Positions 25,655 through 39,139 of a DNA stretch of 64,000 nucleotides are shown one piece after another. Numbering within the stretch: the stretch's first letter is position 1; every line of letters starts with the position of its first letter. The stretch is from assembly GCF_022700675.1 (NCBI RefSeq), contig NZ_CP062182.1:1612001-1676000 (forward strand). Direction: 5' to 3'. Origin of the DNA: Acinetobacter sp. ASP199 (GTDB lineage Bacteria; Pseudomonadota; Gammaproteobacteria; Pseudomonadales; Moraxellaceae). A program made the translations under genes and the position numbers. The notes under the pieces are model-generated. The model made no database searches. It was not told the origin of the DNA and worked only from the letters and a program-made list of their open reading frames with translations.

Positions 25655-26854
25655 ATGAATCTGCAAAATCCAAAAAAATTTAAATTACTGATTGATCAGG
25701 CCCATGAAGTTGCGCTGAATGTATTACGCCCGATTTCCCGTAAATACGACAAGGCCGAACATAGCTATCCTAAAGAGCTAGATATGCTGGCTTCTGTTGT
25801 TGATGGCATGAATGCCGGTAGCGAAGGTATGAATGCTGGTGCTGCGGTGAATAAACGTGGTGATACAGATACTTCTAATAAAAATGGCGTCAACATGTCA
25901 ACTGCACTGAGTATTATTGAGATGTGTTATGGCGATACAGGGCTGCTCCTGTCCATGCCACGCCAAGGTCTGGGCAACTCGGCAATTGCAGCGGTGGCAA
26001 ATGATGAACAACTGACCCGTCTTGAAGGCACCTGGGCAGCAATGGCGATTACCGAGCCAGGTTGTGGTTCAGACTCTGCTGCGATCCGTACTACTGCAAC
26101 CAAAGATGGTGAGGACTATATCCTGAATGGCGAAAAAATCTTCGTCACCTCAGGTGAACGTGCAGATTCTGTAGTGGTATGGGCAACTTTAGATAAAAGT
26201 CTGGGCCGTGCAGCAATCAAATCCTTTGTGGTACTCAAAGGCACCCCCGGGATGAAAGTCGAACGTCTGGAACATAAACTTGGTATCAAAGCTTCAGATA
26301 CAGCTGCAATCAGCTTTATAGACTGTCGTGTGCCTGTGGCAAATCTGCTAGGTAATGCCGACATTGATGTCGCCAAAGGTTTTGCTGGGGTAATGGAAAC
26401 TTTTGATAATACTCGCCCACTGGTTGCTGCAATGGCGATCGGCTGCTCCAAAGCATCTCTAGAGCGAATCAAAGAGATATTTAAAGACCAGCTAGATGCG
26501 AACTACGGTACGCCCTATTTGCAGAGCTCTAATATTGCAGCGCAAATTTACCGGATGGAAGCAGAATGGGAAACAGCTCGACTGCTGATGCTAAAAGCTG
26601 CCTGGATGGCAGACAATCGCAAACCCAACTCTCGCGAAGCTTCAATTGCCAAAGCCAAGGCAGGTCGTATTGCCAATGAAATCACTTTAAAGTGTGTCGA
26701 GTTAGCATCGTCTGTAGGTTATAACGAGACCGAACTACTCGAAAAATGGGCCCGTGACTCAAAAATTCTCGATATTTTTGAAGGTACACAACAAATCCAG
26801 CAACTGATTATTGCTCGTCGTGAACTGGGTAAATCCTCAAGTGAGCTGAAATGA
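25655..26854 (+). CDS. Acyl-CoA dehydrogenase
   Basis: A 399-aa acyl-CoA dehydrogenase with well-kept motifs: AITEPGCGSDSAAI (FAD/substrate loop), NGEKIFVTSG, and the C-terminal LDIFEGTQQIQQLIIAR, which includes the Glu of the EGT motif. It begins only 28 bases after the other dehydrogenase gene and ends with a terminator. The tandem pair may form a heteromer or cover different chain lengths; neither is shown by sequence. It is separate from the ACAD10/11-like enzyme near 4 kb. Confidence 0.92.
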   Translation: MNLQNPKKFKLLIDQAHEVALNVLRPISRKYDKAEHSYPKELDMLASVVDGMNAGSEGMNAGAAVNKRGDTDTSNKNGVNMSTALSIIEMCYGDTGLLLSMPRQGLGNSAIAAVANDEQLTRLEGTWAAMAITEPGCGSDSAAIRTTATKDGEDYILNGEKIFVTSGERADSVVVWATLDKSLGRAAIKSFVVLKGTPGMKVERLEHKLGIKASDTAAISFIDCRVPVANLLGNADIDVAKGFAGVMETFDNTRPLVAAMAIGCSKASLERIKEIFKDQLDANYGTPYLQSSNIAAQIYRMEAEWETARLLMLKAAWMADNRKPNSREASIAKAKAGRIANEITLKCVELASSVGYNETELLEKWARDSKILDIFEGTQQIQQLIIARRELGKSSSELK

Positions 26855-26898
26855 TCCCAACCCTCTAAGCTTCTGCTTTATTGCGAATAGATGTGTTT

Positions 26899-26950
26899 AA
26901 AAGATGGATTATTTATCGTTTTCAGGCTATAAAAAATCCATCTTTTTTTT
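26899..26950 (+). terminator. Terminator of the acyl-CoA dehydrogenase pair
   Basis: The stem AAAAGATGGATT/AATCCATCTTTT with a 24-base loop and a long T-run lies 44 bases after the stop codon. Confidence 0.85.
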
Positions 26951-26964
26951 GCATTTTATGAATT

Positions 26965-27453
26965 ATGTATTCTATCCGCCCGATCCAGCCTCAGGATAAT
27001 CCCCAAATTGCCAAAATTATTCGTGAAGTTTCTATTGAATTTGGTCTTGCTGCTGACTGTGGTTTTGCAGTAGGTGATTCCATTCTGGATAGCTTGTATC
27101 AAGTTTATCAACAACCAAATGCTACTTACTGGGTTATTGTGGATGAACAGGATCAAGTTTATGGTGGTGGTGGCATTGCGCCCCTACAAGGTGATGACAG
27201 CATTCTAGAAATCCAGAAAATGTATTTCCTCCCAGCGATTCGTCAATATGGTTTTGCCAAGCAGATTTTAAATCTGGCTTTTGATTTCGCTCAGCAACAG
27301 AACTTTCATAAGATTTATCTGGAAACGACAAAATCTCTTTGGCAAGCGGTCAAACTATACGAAAAACTAGGCTTTGAACATCTGGATCATACTGAAGGGA
27401 ACACTGGGCATAGTGATGCCTGTGAAATATGGATGCTAAAAACCCTAGGTTGA
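26965..27453 (+). CDS. GNAT family N-acetyltransferase
   Basis: A 162-aa single-domain acetyltransferase that uses acetyl-CoA. The central strand LEIQKMYFLPAIRQYGFAKQI leads into the pyrophosphate-binding loop (R-x-x-G-[YF]-A), and the C-terminal KLYEKLGFEHLDH matches motif B. The N-terminal SIRPIQPQDN start is also typical. It sits just after the preceding terminator and is probably transcribed alone. The acceptor is unknown. Confidence 0.9.
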   Translation: MYSIRPIQPQDNPQIAKIIREVSIEFGLAADCGFAVGDSILDSLYQVYQQPNATYWVIVDEQDQVYGGGGIAPLQGDDSILEIQKMYFLPAIRQYGFAKQILNLAFDFAQQQNFHKIYLETTKSLWQAVKLYEKLGFEHLDHTEGNTGHSDACEIWMLKTLG

Positions 27454-27662
27454 AACCAGCCAAGCAATTTCACCGAGGAAAGTCCTAAATAATAAGAGAC
27501 ATTTAATCCTGCTTAGGATTTTCCTGACAGCGTAATCTCTAATCAGCTTCTTCATAAAATCTCCATGATTCAGCTATCTCTATCTTCGCTTTGTAAACAT
27601 TTCAGCTAATTTCTTGACGATTTGTATACAGCTACTTAAGATCAGATTAATTTTAAAAATAC

Positions 27663-28253
27663 ATGGAAACTGAAATTTTGTTGGGCGCATTTTCTGTCAA
27701 AAACTATTCTTTATCTTTATTTAATAAGATAACTTTTAAAATGGGATTGCTGGGCTTGAGTACGATTTTACTCAGTGCATGTACTTCTTTTGGGGGTAAT
27801 TCTTTAGAAAAACGTTCTGCAAAATTATCCAAAGGTATACAGAATGCCTACGCTATTTCAGCATCTACTGCAGATCGTGTTTCTCCTCTAATTATCCACC
27901 ATGCAGAAAAAAATAGCCTGGATCCACTTATTGTCGCTGCGGTTATCCGTCAGGAGTCTACTTACCGCAGTCAAGTCACCTCATCTGCAGGTGCAGTTGG
28001 ACTGATGCAAGTGATCCCGCGTTATTGGCAAAGCACGTGTGGCAATAATCTCTATGATGAAGCTGTCAATATTCAATGTGGCGCATATATCCTTTCTCAT
28101 TACCATCAATCGGCTGGTGATCTTAAAAAGGCACTTGGTTACTATAATGTCGGACCAACTAATTACGAAAAAAATCGTAATATGCGTAAACAAGGAAAGA
28201 GATATGCTAATCAGGTGCTTAACCATAAAAAAACATTAAAAAACTCCATTTAG
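27663..28253 (+). CDS. Lytic transglycosylase (SLT domain) lipoprotein
   Basis: A 196-aa protein with lipobox LLSAC at 36-40, so Cys40 is the lipidation site. The SLT fold follows at about 72-185: catalytic Glu98 in VIRQESTYR, then AGAVGLMQVIPRYW and the C-terminal ALGYYNVGPTNYEKN. It should cleave peptidoglycan with formation of anhydromuramyl ends at the outer membrane. The long N-region (26 residues) before MGLLGLSTILLSAC is unusual, and ATG 27741 is an alternative start. Confidence 0.85.
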   Translation: METEILLGAFSVKNYSLSLFNKITFKMGLLGLSTILLSACTSFGGNSLEKRSAKLSKGIQNAYAISASTADRVSPLIIHHAEKNSLDPLIVAAVIRQESTYRSQVTSSAGAVGLMQVIPRYWQSTCGNNLYDEAVNIQCGAYILSHYHQSAGDLKKALGYYNVGPTNYEKNRNMRKQGKRYANQVLNHKKTLKNSI

Positions 28254-28739
28254 TTTTTCTAATAAATGTAATTAAGCATAATATAAATTATGCTTGATTA
28301 TTAATCCAAATAATAATTATCCACTTTTATAATATTATTTGATCCAAGTCACTATTAACTTTCCATATCATATTTAAATCACATTTTGAATTAAATATAT
28401 AAAAACCTATATTGTTTAGTAAAACAACACTTAAAATCCTTATTTATACTTTTTTTATATTAATCATATTTTTAATATTAATTCAAAATGAGTCAAATAA
28501 TACGTATACCTAGATATGCTAACATGATGTTAATACTGAAATTACTAAGAACCAAGTCAAACAAAATCGTTTTTAAATTAATTTTAAATAATACTCTGAT
28601 TCAATTAATAATCTTCCTATGCGCTAATTTTTAAATATTTTCAATTTATTCCAACTTGTATTGTAGGTTTTTTTATATAAACATTCTTGCGATAAATTTT
28701 TTTTATCTTCTTTATTTTAAAATTTTCCGGGGGGATAGT
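28254..28739 (+). other. Long AT-rich leader region with no gene seen
   Basis: A 486-bp gap holds very AT-rich DNA with no convincing open frame and no clear terminator hairpin. It lies directly upstream of the roadblock/GTPase cluster and ends in a G-rich ribosome binding site. It may carry the cluster's promoter and a long leader. No specific sites could be assigned. Confidence 0.5.
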
Positions 28740-29099
28740 ATGGCTAAGCTTACTTTAGATGCACTTACAGATATTGATGGTTTCGTTGCAGCAGCACTTG
28801 TAGACAGCGAAAGCGGTCTTGCATTAGCAACTCTTGGCAACAATACAATTGATCTTGAACTCGCAGCTGCAGGTAATACAGAAGTTTTACGTGCTAAACG
28901 TCGTGTAGCATCGAGCCTGAATCTAAATGATTCTATCGAAGACATTCTAATCACGTTAGGCAAACAATATCACTTGCTACGCCCACTTGATTCAAATGAA
29001 ACTTTATTCCTTTATCTAGTTCTTGACCGTAGTCGTTCAAACCTTGCTATGGCACGTCATGAATTGAAACGCTTTGAAAAAGGTTTAGATTTCGCTTAA
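28740..29099 (+). CDS. Roadblock/LC7 domain protein (first of cluster)
   Basis: A 119-aa single-domain protein of the roadblock/LC7 type. It has the N-terminal strand pair with [13 protein letters not shown], a long central helix, and the strand pattern [21 protein letters not shown]. In bacteria such proteins (MglB, CvnB) bind small Ras-like GTPases and modulate their cycle. The start is ATG 28740, which has a very strong G-rich ribosome binding site just upstream; a longer frame from 28656 has none. It is followed by an intercistronic hairpin and three more genes of the module. Confidence 0.85.
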   Translation: MAKLTLDALTDIDGFVAAALVDSESGLALATLGNNTIDLELAAAGNTEVLRAKRRVASSLNLNDSIEDILITLGKQYHLLRPLDSNETLFLYLVLDRSRSNLAMARHELKRFEKGLDFA

Positions 29100-29112
29100 T
29101 TAAGCTATTTGA

Positions 29113-29134
29113 GGGCTACTTTTTCCGGTAGCCC
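29113..29134 (+). terminator. Intercistronic hairpin without T-run
   Basis: The stem GGGCTAC/GTAGCCC with a loop of 8 bases lies between the first roadblock gene and the next gene. No T-run follows, so it may act as a partial stop or mRNA 3'-end stabiliser rather than a full terminator. Confidence 0.6.
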
Positions 29135-29153
29135 TTAAATTGAGCACATCCTC

Positions 29154-30125
29154 ATGAAAGATACTCTCTATATTTCCATTTTTGGACTCAGCCTGTCTTT
29201 AATTAATGTACTTAAAAGTACAATAGCTGATGTTTTAAGTGAAAAATATAATCTGGTATGGACCAATCTTACTGACCAAAAACTACAGCTTTTATTAGTA
29301 AATGCTGATTTTGTCGATTTACCCCATATTCAAAAAATTAAAAATAATAATATTACACTTCTGCAAGTTGAGAAAAATCCTGCATTATCATCTCAGGTGC
29401 TTGAGAATACATTGTTCTTACCCTTTGAGCACTCCCAAGCTTTAACAGAATGGCTTCAACGTGAGTTTTTATCAGGTGCTCAGACTCTTTGTGCAATTGA
29501 ACAACCAATATTAATAGCGCCCTCTCATAGCGCCAAAATTGCCTATCAGTCATTTAAGTTAATACTAGATGAGCTATTTCAGCCATCAGGTCATAGCAAA
29601 TACATGATCAAAAATGGTGATGAACGTGTTGCGCTTATCGATCTGGAACAGCATTGCTTCTATCCAGTAATCAACTGGTATTCGGATCCTAAGGCGGAAT
29701 TCCGCATTGAACCTGCCGATCTAAATAGTATTGTGCAATTCCGCACTCAAGTACGTCCAGAAGATCTTAACCAAGGGATCTGGAATTTCGTATGGCATCA
29801 CCTGCAATTTACTCAACTTGAATATCCAGACTATTACCGCCTAACCAAATGGCCACAGATTAAAGACACTGATCAACGCAAAGACCTATTCAAATTAGCT
29901 GCCCTTTTCAGTGAAGGTTCATCAGTGGCGTATGCACAACAACAGCTGAAATTAGGTGAAAAATATATTCATCAATTTCTGTGTACTTCACAACTGGCCA
30001 ATATGCTTGAACCAATCTCACCAGATCAAGCCAAATTCACACAGCATACAACCGCCGCTATTCCAAAAGAAGCTAATAAAATGATGAGTTTCTTTAGCAA
30101 ATTACGTAAGAAGCTCGGTATCTAG
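29154..30125 (+). CDS. Unknown protein of the roadblock/GTPase cluster
   Basis: A 323-aa soluble protein that I do not recognise. The first 110 residues alternate strands and helices (LYISIFGLSLSL, LQLLLVNADFVDL, ITLLQVEK) like a degenerate receiver-type domain without the phospho-acceptor Asp pattern. The C-terminal part (about 220-300) is helical, with LTKWPQIKDTDQRKD and a segment that could be a winged helix. It ends in a basic tail (SKLRKKLGI). It sits 12 bases before the GTPase gene, so it is likely an effector or adaptor of the GTPase. That is an inference from position only. Confidence 0.8.
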   Translation: MKDTLYISIFGLSLSLINVLKSTIADVLSEKYNLVWTNLTDQKLQLLLVNADFVDLPHIQKIKNNNITLLQVEKNPALSSQVLENTLFLPFEHSQALTEWLQREFLSGAQTLCAIEQPILIAPSHSAKIAYQSFKLILDELFQPSGHSKYMIKNGDERVALIDLEQHCFYPVINWYSDPKAEFRIEPADLNSIVQFRTQVRPEDLNQGIWNFVWHHLQFTQLEYPDYYRLTKWPQIKDTDQRKDLFKLAALFSEGSSVAYAQQQLKLGEKYIHQFLCTSQLANMLEPISPDQAKFTQHTTAAIPKEANKMMSFFSKLRKKLGI

Positions 30126-30137
30126 GAGTAATTCAGT

Positions 30138-30674
30138 TTGATCTTGCACCAATTTAAATTGGTATTTGCTGGTAGCATGGGTGCTGGCAAGACCACAGCC
30201 ATTCGCACCATTTCTAACATTGATGTATTAAGTACCGAAGCAATTAACACCGACCTTGAAGCACACCAGAAGTCACTAACAACGGTCGGTATTGATTATG
30301 GTGAACTGGTACTGGAAGATGGGGTCAAAGTCGGCTTATATGGCACACCAGGCCAGCAACGCTTTGATTTTATCTGGAACGTGATCACACAAGGCGCTAT
30401 CGGAGTCATCTTACTGATCGATAACAGTATTGATGAGCCATTAGAAGAACTAGAATTTTATCTGAATTACTTCAAAGATAAAGTTAAAAATGTCGTGATT
30501 GGCATTACACATATTGATAAGAAAGCTAAAAATAATGCTGCTCTCTATCATGCCTGGGCTGAAAAACAGGACAGCACTTATCCTATGTTCTTTATTGATG
30601 CCCGCGAAAAAAATGATGTGTTAATGCTAGTTGATGCCTTAATCGCCACAGCTGAAATTCAACTTACTGCCTGA
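30138..30674 (+). CDS. Small Ras-like GTPase (CvnD/MglA-type)
   Basis: A 178-aa GTPase. G1 is GSMGAGKT (12-19), the G2 Thr is at 48/49 before VGIDYG, and G3 reads GTPGQQRF (69-76) with Gly in place of the usual Asp. G4 is THID (124-127) instead of NKxD, and DAR (154-156) stands for G5. The GTPGQ-RF-x-F-x-W form is like the conservon GTPases of actinobacteria. The start is TTG at 30138 with AGGAG nine bases upstream. It is encoded between the unknown protein and a roadblock protein, the usual regulators of such GTPases. Confidence 0.88.
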   Translation: MILHQFKLVFAGSMGAGKTTAIRTISNIDVLSTEAINTDLEAHQKSLTTVGIDYGELVLEDGVKVGLYGTPGQQRFDFIWNVITQGAIGVILLIDNSIDEPLEELEFYLNYFKDKVKNVVIGITHIDKKAKNNAALYHAWAEKQDSTYPMFFIDAREKNDVLMLVDALIATAEIQLTA

Positions 30675-30684
30675 AGAAAATTCC

Positions 30685-31101
30685 ATGTCCTTAAATGATC
30701 TTGCAAAACGTACTGCTCCCCAAGAATTAACTGAATTTGCAGCCAAACAGATTCAGGAGCTCTTATTCAATGTGCAAGGCGTAGAACTTACCATGCTCTG
30801 CTCTTCAGATGGATTTGAATTAGCCTCATTTGAGAAAATTAAAACCAATGACAAAGGAAAACTTGCTGCCGTAAGCAGTTCTATTGTAGCCATGGTCCAG
30901 GCATTTATGCAGGAATTACAACTGGAAGGTTGTCAAAGCATTACACTGGATGCTAATAATGGTAAAGCGATCTTAACGGCTATTCCACATCAAAAATATC
31001 CGATGCTGATATTAATTATGACATCAAGTGATGTCTTATTAGGACAGTTACTATACTGTACCAAGAAGACTGCTCAAGATATTGCTAACTTTCAAATTTA
31101 A
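30685..31101 (+). CDS. Roadblock/LC7 domain protein (last of cluster)
   Basis: A 138-aa roadblock/LC7 protein with a helical N-terminal extension of about 25 residues. The core has VELTMLCSSDGFELASFE, a long central helix (LAAVSSSIVAMVQAFMQEL) and the C-terminal strands AILTAIPHQKYPMLILIMT. It shares only the fold with the first roadblock protein. It starts ten bases after the GTPase stop and is surely in the same operon. I infer it is the direct GTPase partner. An IS30-type element follows within about 100 bases. Confidence 0.87.
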   Translation: MSLNDLAKRTAPQELTEFAAKQIQELLFNVQGVELTMLCSSDGFELASFEKIKTNDKGKLAAVSSSIVAMVQAFMQELQLEGCQSITLDANNGKAILTAIPHQKYPMLILIMTSSDVLLGQLLYCTKKTAQDIANFQI

Positions 31102-31216
31102 TAATTTTTAAATACGCAGATTCAAATACCAAGTGCGACATATTTGTAGTTAGTTGAAAAAGTTAGGTGTATTAAAATCATTAGACTTTTTTCAACTCGC
31201 AATTGGAAAGCACCCA

Positions 31217-32179
31217 ATGAAGCAATACACCCAACTTTCTCAAGATGAAAGATACGAAATTTATGCTGCTTTGAAAAGCAAATCTTCAATCTCTACCCTT
31301 GCCAGGGAGCTTGGACGTTCTCGATCAACCCTTTATCGTGAGATCAAAAGAAATACTGGAAAACGTGGATATCGAGCTCAACAGGCAGAGAAATTTTCAA
31401 GTCAAAGACGATATCGATCCTCTTCACAAATGACAGATTTTGCTCTCGTTTATATTCGTTATCTGATTGGCTTAGATTGGTCTCCTGAGCAAATTTCAGG
31501 TGCTTTAACACAACGAGGTTGGCTTGATGTGCCTTCACATGAATGGATTTATCAGTATGTTTATCTAGATAAATCTAAAGGTGGTAAGCTCCACCTTCAT
31601 TTAAGGCATCAAAAGAAATATCGTAAACGAGGTTATAAAAATACAGACCGTAGAGGCCAACTCGTTGATAGAACAAGTATTCACTGTCGCGATGAGGTCG
31701 TCGAGAAACGTCAACGCCTAGGTGATTTTGAAGGTGATACCGTGATAGGCAAGAATCACAAGGGGGCATTATTAACTCTGGTTGAGCGCAAAAGCTTGTA
31801 TGTACATATCGTTCATTTGGGACAAACTAGAACCACAACTAAAACGATTTCGTGTGCTTTAGCATGTTTGCGCAGCAGTCATGCCTACAGTGTAACCTTT
31901 GATAATGGTAAGGAGTTCTCCGAGCACCGGCGGATAACGGAAGCAGGGATAGAGACGTACTTTGCAGATCCATACAAGTCGATTCAACGAGCCAGAAATG
32001 AAAATACCAATGGTCTGATCAGGCAATATCTGCCAAAATCATCTTCGTTTGATGAAGTGTCAAATGAACAAATAGAGCAGATAGAATTTGCTCTCAATCA
32101 TCGCCCTAGAAAAACACTAGGCTGGTATACGCCTAGTGAAGTTATGGCTGGTTTTTATACTGTTGCACTTGCTGCTTGA
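31217..32179 (+). CDS. IS30-family transposase
   Basis: A 320-aa DDE transposase. The N-terminus has the helix-turn-helix LARELGRSRSTLYREIKRN. The catalytic region shows GDFEGDTVIG (first Asp), VTFDNGKEF (second Asp), and the IS30-type ending with RNENTNGLIRQYLPK, whose Glu completes the triad, then ALNHRPRKTLGW. The frame is intact. ATG 31217 with GGAAAG six bases upstream is preferred to a TTG at 31154. The ends of the element could not be set: the nearby ATATTTGTAG and ATATTTACAG are only loosely inverted. Confidence 0.92.
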   Translation: MKQYTQLSQDERYEIYAALKSKSSISTLARELGRSRSTLYREIKRNTGKRGYRAQQAEKFSSQRRYRSSSQMTDFALVYIRYLIGLDWSPEQISGALTQRGWLDVPSHEWIYQYVYLDKSKGGKLHLHLRHQKKYRKRGYKNTDRRGQLVDRTSIHCRDEVVEKRQRLGDFEGDTVIGKNHKGALLTLVERKSLYVHIVHLGQTRTTTKTISCALACLRSSHAYSVTFDNGKEFSEHRRITEAGIETYFADPYKSIQRARNENTNGLIRQYLPKSSSFDEVSNEQIEQIEFALNHRPRKTLGWYTPSEVMAGFYTVALAA

Positions 32180-32186
32180 ATCCGCC

Positions 32187-32226
32187 ATATTTACAGTCTA
32201 TATATTCAGGCTGTAAATATTTTTTA
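32187..32226 (+). terminator. Hairpin with T-run after the IS30 transposase
   Basis: A perfect 10-bp stem ATATTTACAG/CTGTAAATAT with a 14-base loop and TTTTTT lies just after the transposase stop codon. It may also form part of the element's right end. Confidence 0.75.
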
Positions 32227-32317
32227 AGATTAAGGTTCATAAGAATGACAAATAGAATCTGATGAAATTCCTGCGAGAAAAGTATTTTCAAATATATGAT
32301 CTATTATCCCCAAACTG

Positions 32318-33128
32318 GGGCGTGTCATCAATTAAGCCATATTATGCTTGAAGCAAGGTAGATTGCTGAGAGGAATTTTTGAGCCAATTTATCATAGCGC
32401 GTAGCAATACCTCGATACTGCTTGAGCTTGGCGAAGAAATTCTCGATCAGATGTCTTGCTTTATAAAGATGTTGGTCATAATCACACTGTTCAATCGCGT
32501 TACTTTTGGACGGCATCACGGTCTGACCATTGATCTTATGGATTGGATCAATCACCCGATTCTTAGAATTATAGGCTTTATCCATGAGCCAAGTCTGACT
32601 TAACGATAAGTCCAGCAGCACATCAGCACCATTTAAGTCATGAGCATGCCCAGCAGTGAGATAAAATCCTGTCGGGTTGCCTAAAGCATCCGTACGGGCA
32701 TGAATTTTGGTACTTAAGCCACCTTTACTGTGTCCGATTGCCTGTTCTTTTTTTTCCGGCGCTGTGTTGATGAGCGCGCACAATGGTTGAGTCCAGTATG
32801 GCATATTCATTATCACTTTCATGTGATAGCACTTCAAAAATTCTCTGCCAGACGCCTGCTTTAGCCCAACGGCTAAAGCGAGTGTGCACGACTCTAAAAT
32901 CCCCAAAGCGTTCTGGTAAGTCTCGCCACGGAATACCGGAACGATACCGATATAATACTGCTTCAACAAATAGCCTGTTGTCTTTGGCAGTTACTCCAAC
33001 AGTACTTGCTCGTCCGGGCAACAGATCCTTAATCTGCTCCCACTGATCATCTCTTAATGCATAGCATTTAGTCATGAAAAAATAATGAGGACAGATTAGA
33101 TTTTCTCAAGCTAATTGATGACAGGCCC
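32318..33128 (-). mobile_element. IS5-family (IS427-like) insertion sequence, about 811 bp
   Basis: Inverted repeats of 17 bp with one mismatch bound the element: GGGCGTGTCATCAATTA at 32318-32334 and its complement-like TAATTGATGACAGGCCC at 33112-33128. The length and the two overlapping transposase frames on the minus strand fit the IS427 branch of the IS5 family. No clear target duplication is visible at the flanks. Confidence 0.88.
32328..33075 (-). CDS. IS5-family transposase in two frames (frameshift at A8)
   Basis: The first frame (33075 to 32725, 116 aa) holds the N-terminal domain with GRASTVGVTAKDNR and the first catalytic Asp in ILDSTIVRAHQHSAG. The second frame (32969 to 32328) supplies KGGLSTKIHA, LMDKAYNSK and the final Glu in HLIENFFAKLKQYRGIATRYDK. 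The switch falls at a run of eight A on the coding strand (32748-32755). Moving from the first to the second frame needs a +1 (or -2) shift, as if one A were skipped. That could be programmed slippage or a one-base expansion that broke this copy. Confidence 0.85.
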
Positions 33129-33446
33129 TAATTAAAATCAAAATAAATAAAATAGCAGAGACCAAACTAGTCATCACAGGAACAGCTTTTACTTCTGCTG
33201 ATTTCAAGACATTGCTCGATCCAAATATTTTTTAACTTTTCCGTTTTAAATAATGCTGATTTAAAAACCAGTAATTTAATAATCTAAGAATCATAAAATA
33301 CATAATAATCTGCCAGACATCCAAGTCATTAATAAAATACCCGTATAGTAATTATGGTTTTGCGTAAAATAGTTAAGATAATATTTATGTTATACAGTAT
33401 TTTTCTATTTTGAAAATACAATGATTAAGAAAAAATTCAACGCATA
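33129..33446. other. AT-rich gap between IS element and rrn operon
   Basis: A 318-bp gap has no open frame that looks coding and no RNA gene that I recognise. It separates the IS5-type element from the rrn terminator. Confidence 0.5.
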
Positions 33447-33480
33447 AAAAAACACCCCCTGTTGTCAGGGGGTGTTTTTG
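33447..33480 (-). terminator. Terminator of the rrn operon
   Basis: A perfect 12-bp stem AAAAACACCCCC/GGGGGTGTTTTT with an 8-base loop lies 10 bases past the 5S rRNA end, with a T-run on the minus strand. Confidence 0.95.
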
Positions 33481-33489
33481 AATTAATGA

Positions 33490-33603
33490 GCTGGCGATGA
33501 CTTACTCTCACATGGGTAACCCCACACTACCATCAGCGCTAAGAGGTTTCACTTCTGAGTTCGGGAAGGGATCAGGTGGTTCACTCTTGCTATTGTCGCC
33601 AGC
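33490..33603 (-). rRNA. rrf: 5S ribosomal RNA
   Basis: A 114-nt stretch bounded by the pairing ends GCTGGCGACAATAGC and GTCATCGCCAGC (minus-strand sense), with the internal segment GATCCCTTCCCGAACTCAGA typical of bacterial 5S rRNA. It is the last gene of the rrn operon. The ends are good to a base or two. Confidence 0.96.
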
Positions 33604-33787
33604 ACAACTGTTTATGGATACTCGCTAGGTCTTATTTAGATGCCTTGCTTTCTACCAAATGAGTTATTAACAGAGATACTTGAGTCAATCTAAGGTGTTC
33701 ATTTTATCTAGCTTGATCACTAAATCAAGTTGCTTTGATTAATATGAAATCAATTGATGCTTTATATACAACTGTTTGGGTGTTGTA

Positions 33788-36682
<2,895 letters not shown>

Positions 36683-37098
36683 ACAACCCCAAACAGTCGT
36701 TAACCCTTACAAGTTAGGTTAGCAACAGATCATGATGATTTCTCATCACTCTCATACAGTTGGCGTCTTGTGCATTTAAGCACTGTACAGCTTCAATTAG
36801 ATTCATATACCAAAACGCTTGATTCAGTTTAATCGCTAGAACTCATTTCATTCAACTTTCACAATTGCTTGTTAGGTTGTTTAAAACGAGTTTGAACAAA
36901 TTATTTCAACTCAAATATATTCTGTTAATGATTCACTGCATCCTCGTCGGAGTGCAGTCAACTGTGATAGATCACAGAGATTATCAAGTGCGCGTATCAT
37001 AACGCTTGTACTTGTTAATCTCTAGGATCTCATCAATTGATCGCTTATTTCTTAGCTCATCTTACATCTGCTTGACCAACTAGTAGTCAATGATGTGA
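36683..37098 (-). other. Spacer between tRNA-Ala and 23S rRNA
   Basis: A 416-bp transcribed spacer of the rrn operon. Apart from the 23S-flanking arm that pairs for processing, no gene or clear structure was identified. Confidence 0.7.
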
Positions 37099-37174
37099 TG
37101 GTGGAGACTAGGAGAGTCGAACTCCTGACCTCCTGCGTGCAAAGCAGGCGCTCTACCAACTAAGCTAAGTCCCC
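37099..37174 (-). tRNA. tRNA-Ala (anticodon TGC)
   Basis: A 76-nt tRNA in the 16S-23S spacer on the minus strand. It begins GGGGACTTAGC, has the anticodon loop CTTTGCA with TGC, the T-arm GGAGTTCGACTCTCC and an encoded CCA end. All stems pair. Confidence 0.97.
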
Positions 37175-37215
37175 AGCTTATCATTTAGGATTCAATGTAT
37201 CGTATGAGTATGTCA

Positions 37216-37292
<77 letters not shown>

Positions 37293-37353
37293 TCAGATAC
37301 ATCGTCATGAAGAACAACTTGTTGTGGATTCTTACCAATCGTCAATCTTTCGT

Positions 37354-38893
<1,540 letters not shown>

Positions 38894-39139
38894 AAAATCA
38901 ATAGTACATATAGTGTACCAATCTTGGCTCATCAATTACTGACAAAAAATTTGCTCAAATAAACTTCGAGAAATTTCTACCAATTATCAATGAAAATAGT
39001 TTCGATTGATCAACCAGTAAAAATCCACACAAGTTGTTCTTCATAATCTCTTAATGATCTCACTTAAAACCTCGTCAGTTTTAAGTTCCAACTTAATCAC
39101 TTAACTTTTCGTTTCATGCATTGCGTTGGTGTGCTGCGT

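Noticed and set aside
31130..32230. Terminal inverted repeats of the IS30-type element
   Set aside because: ATATTTGTAG and ATATTTACAG match poorly beyond the first bases, so I did not set the ends.
28254..33128. Defence island or prophage
   Set aside because: No nuclease, methylase, integrase, capsid or other phage or defence gene is present; only IS elements and the GTPase module.
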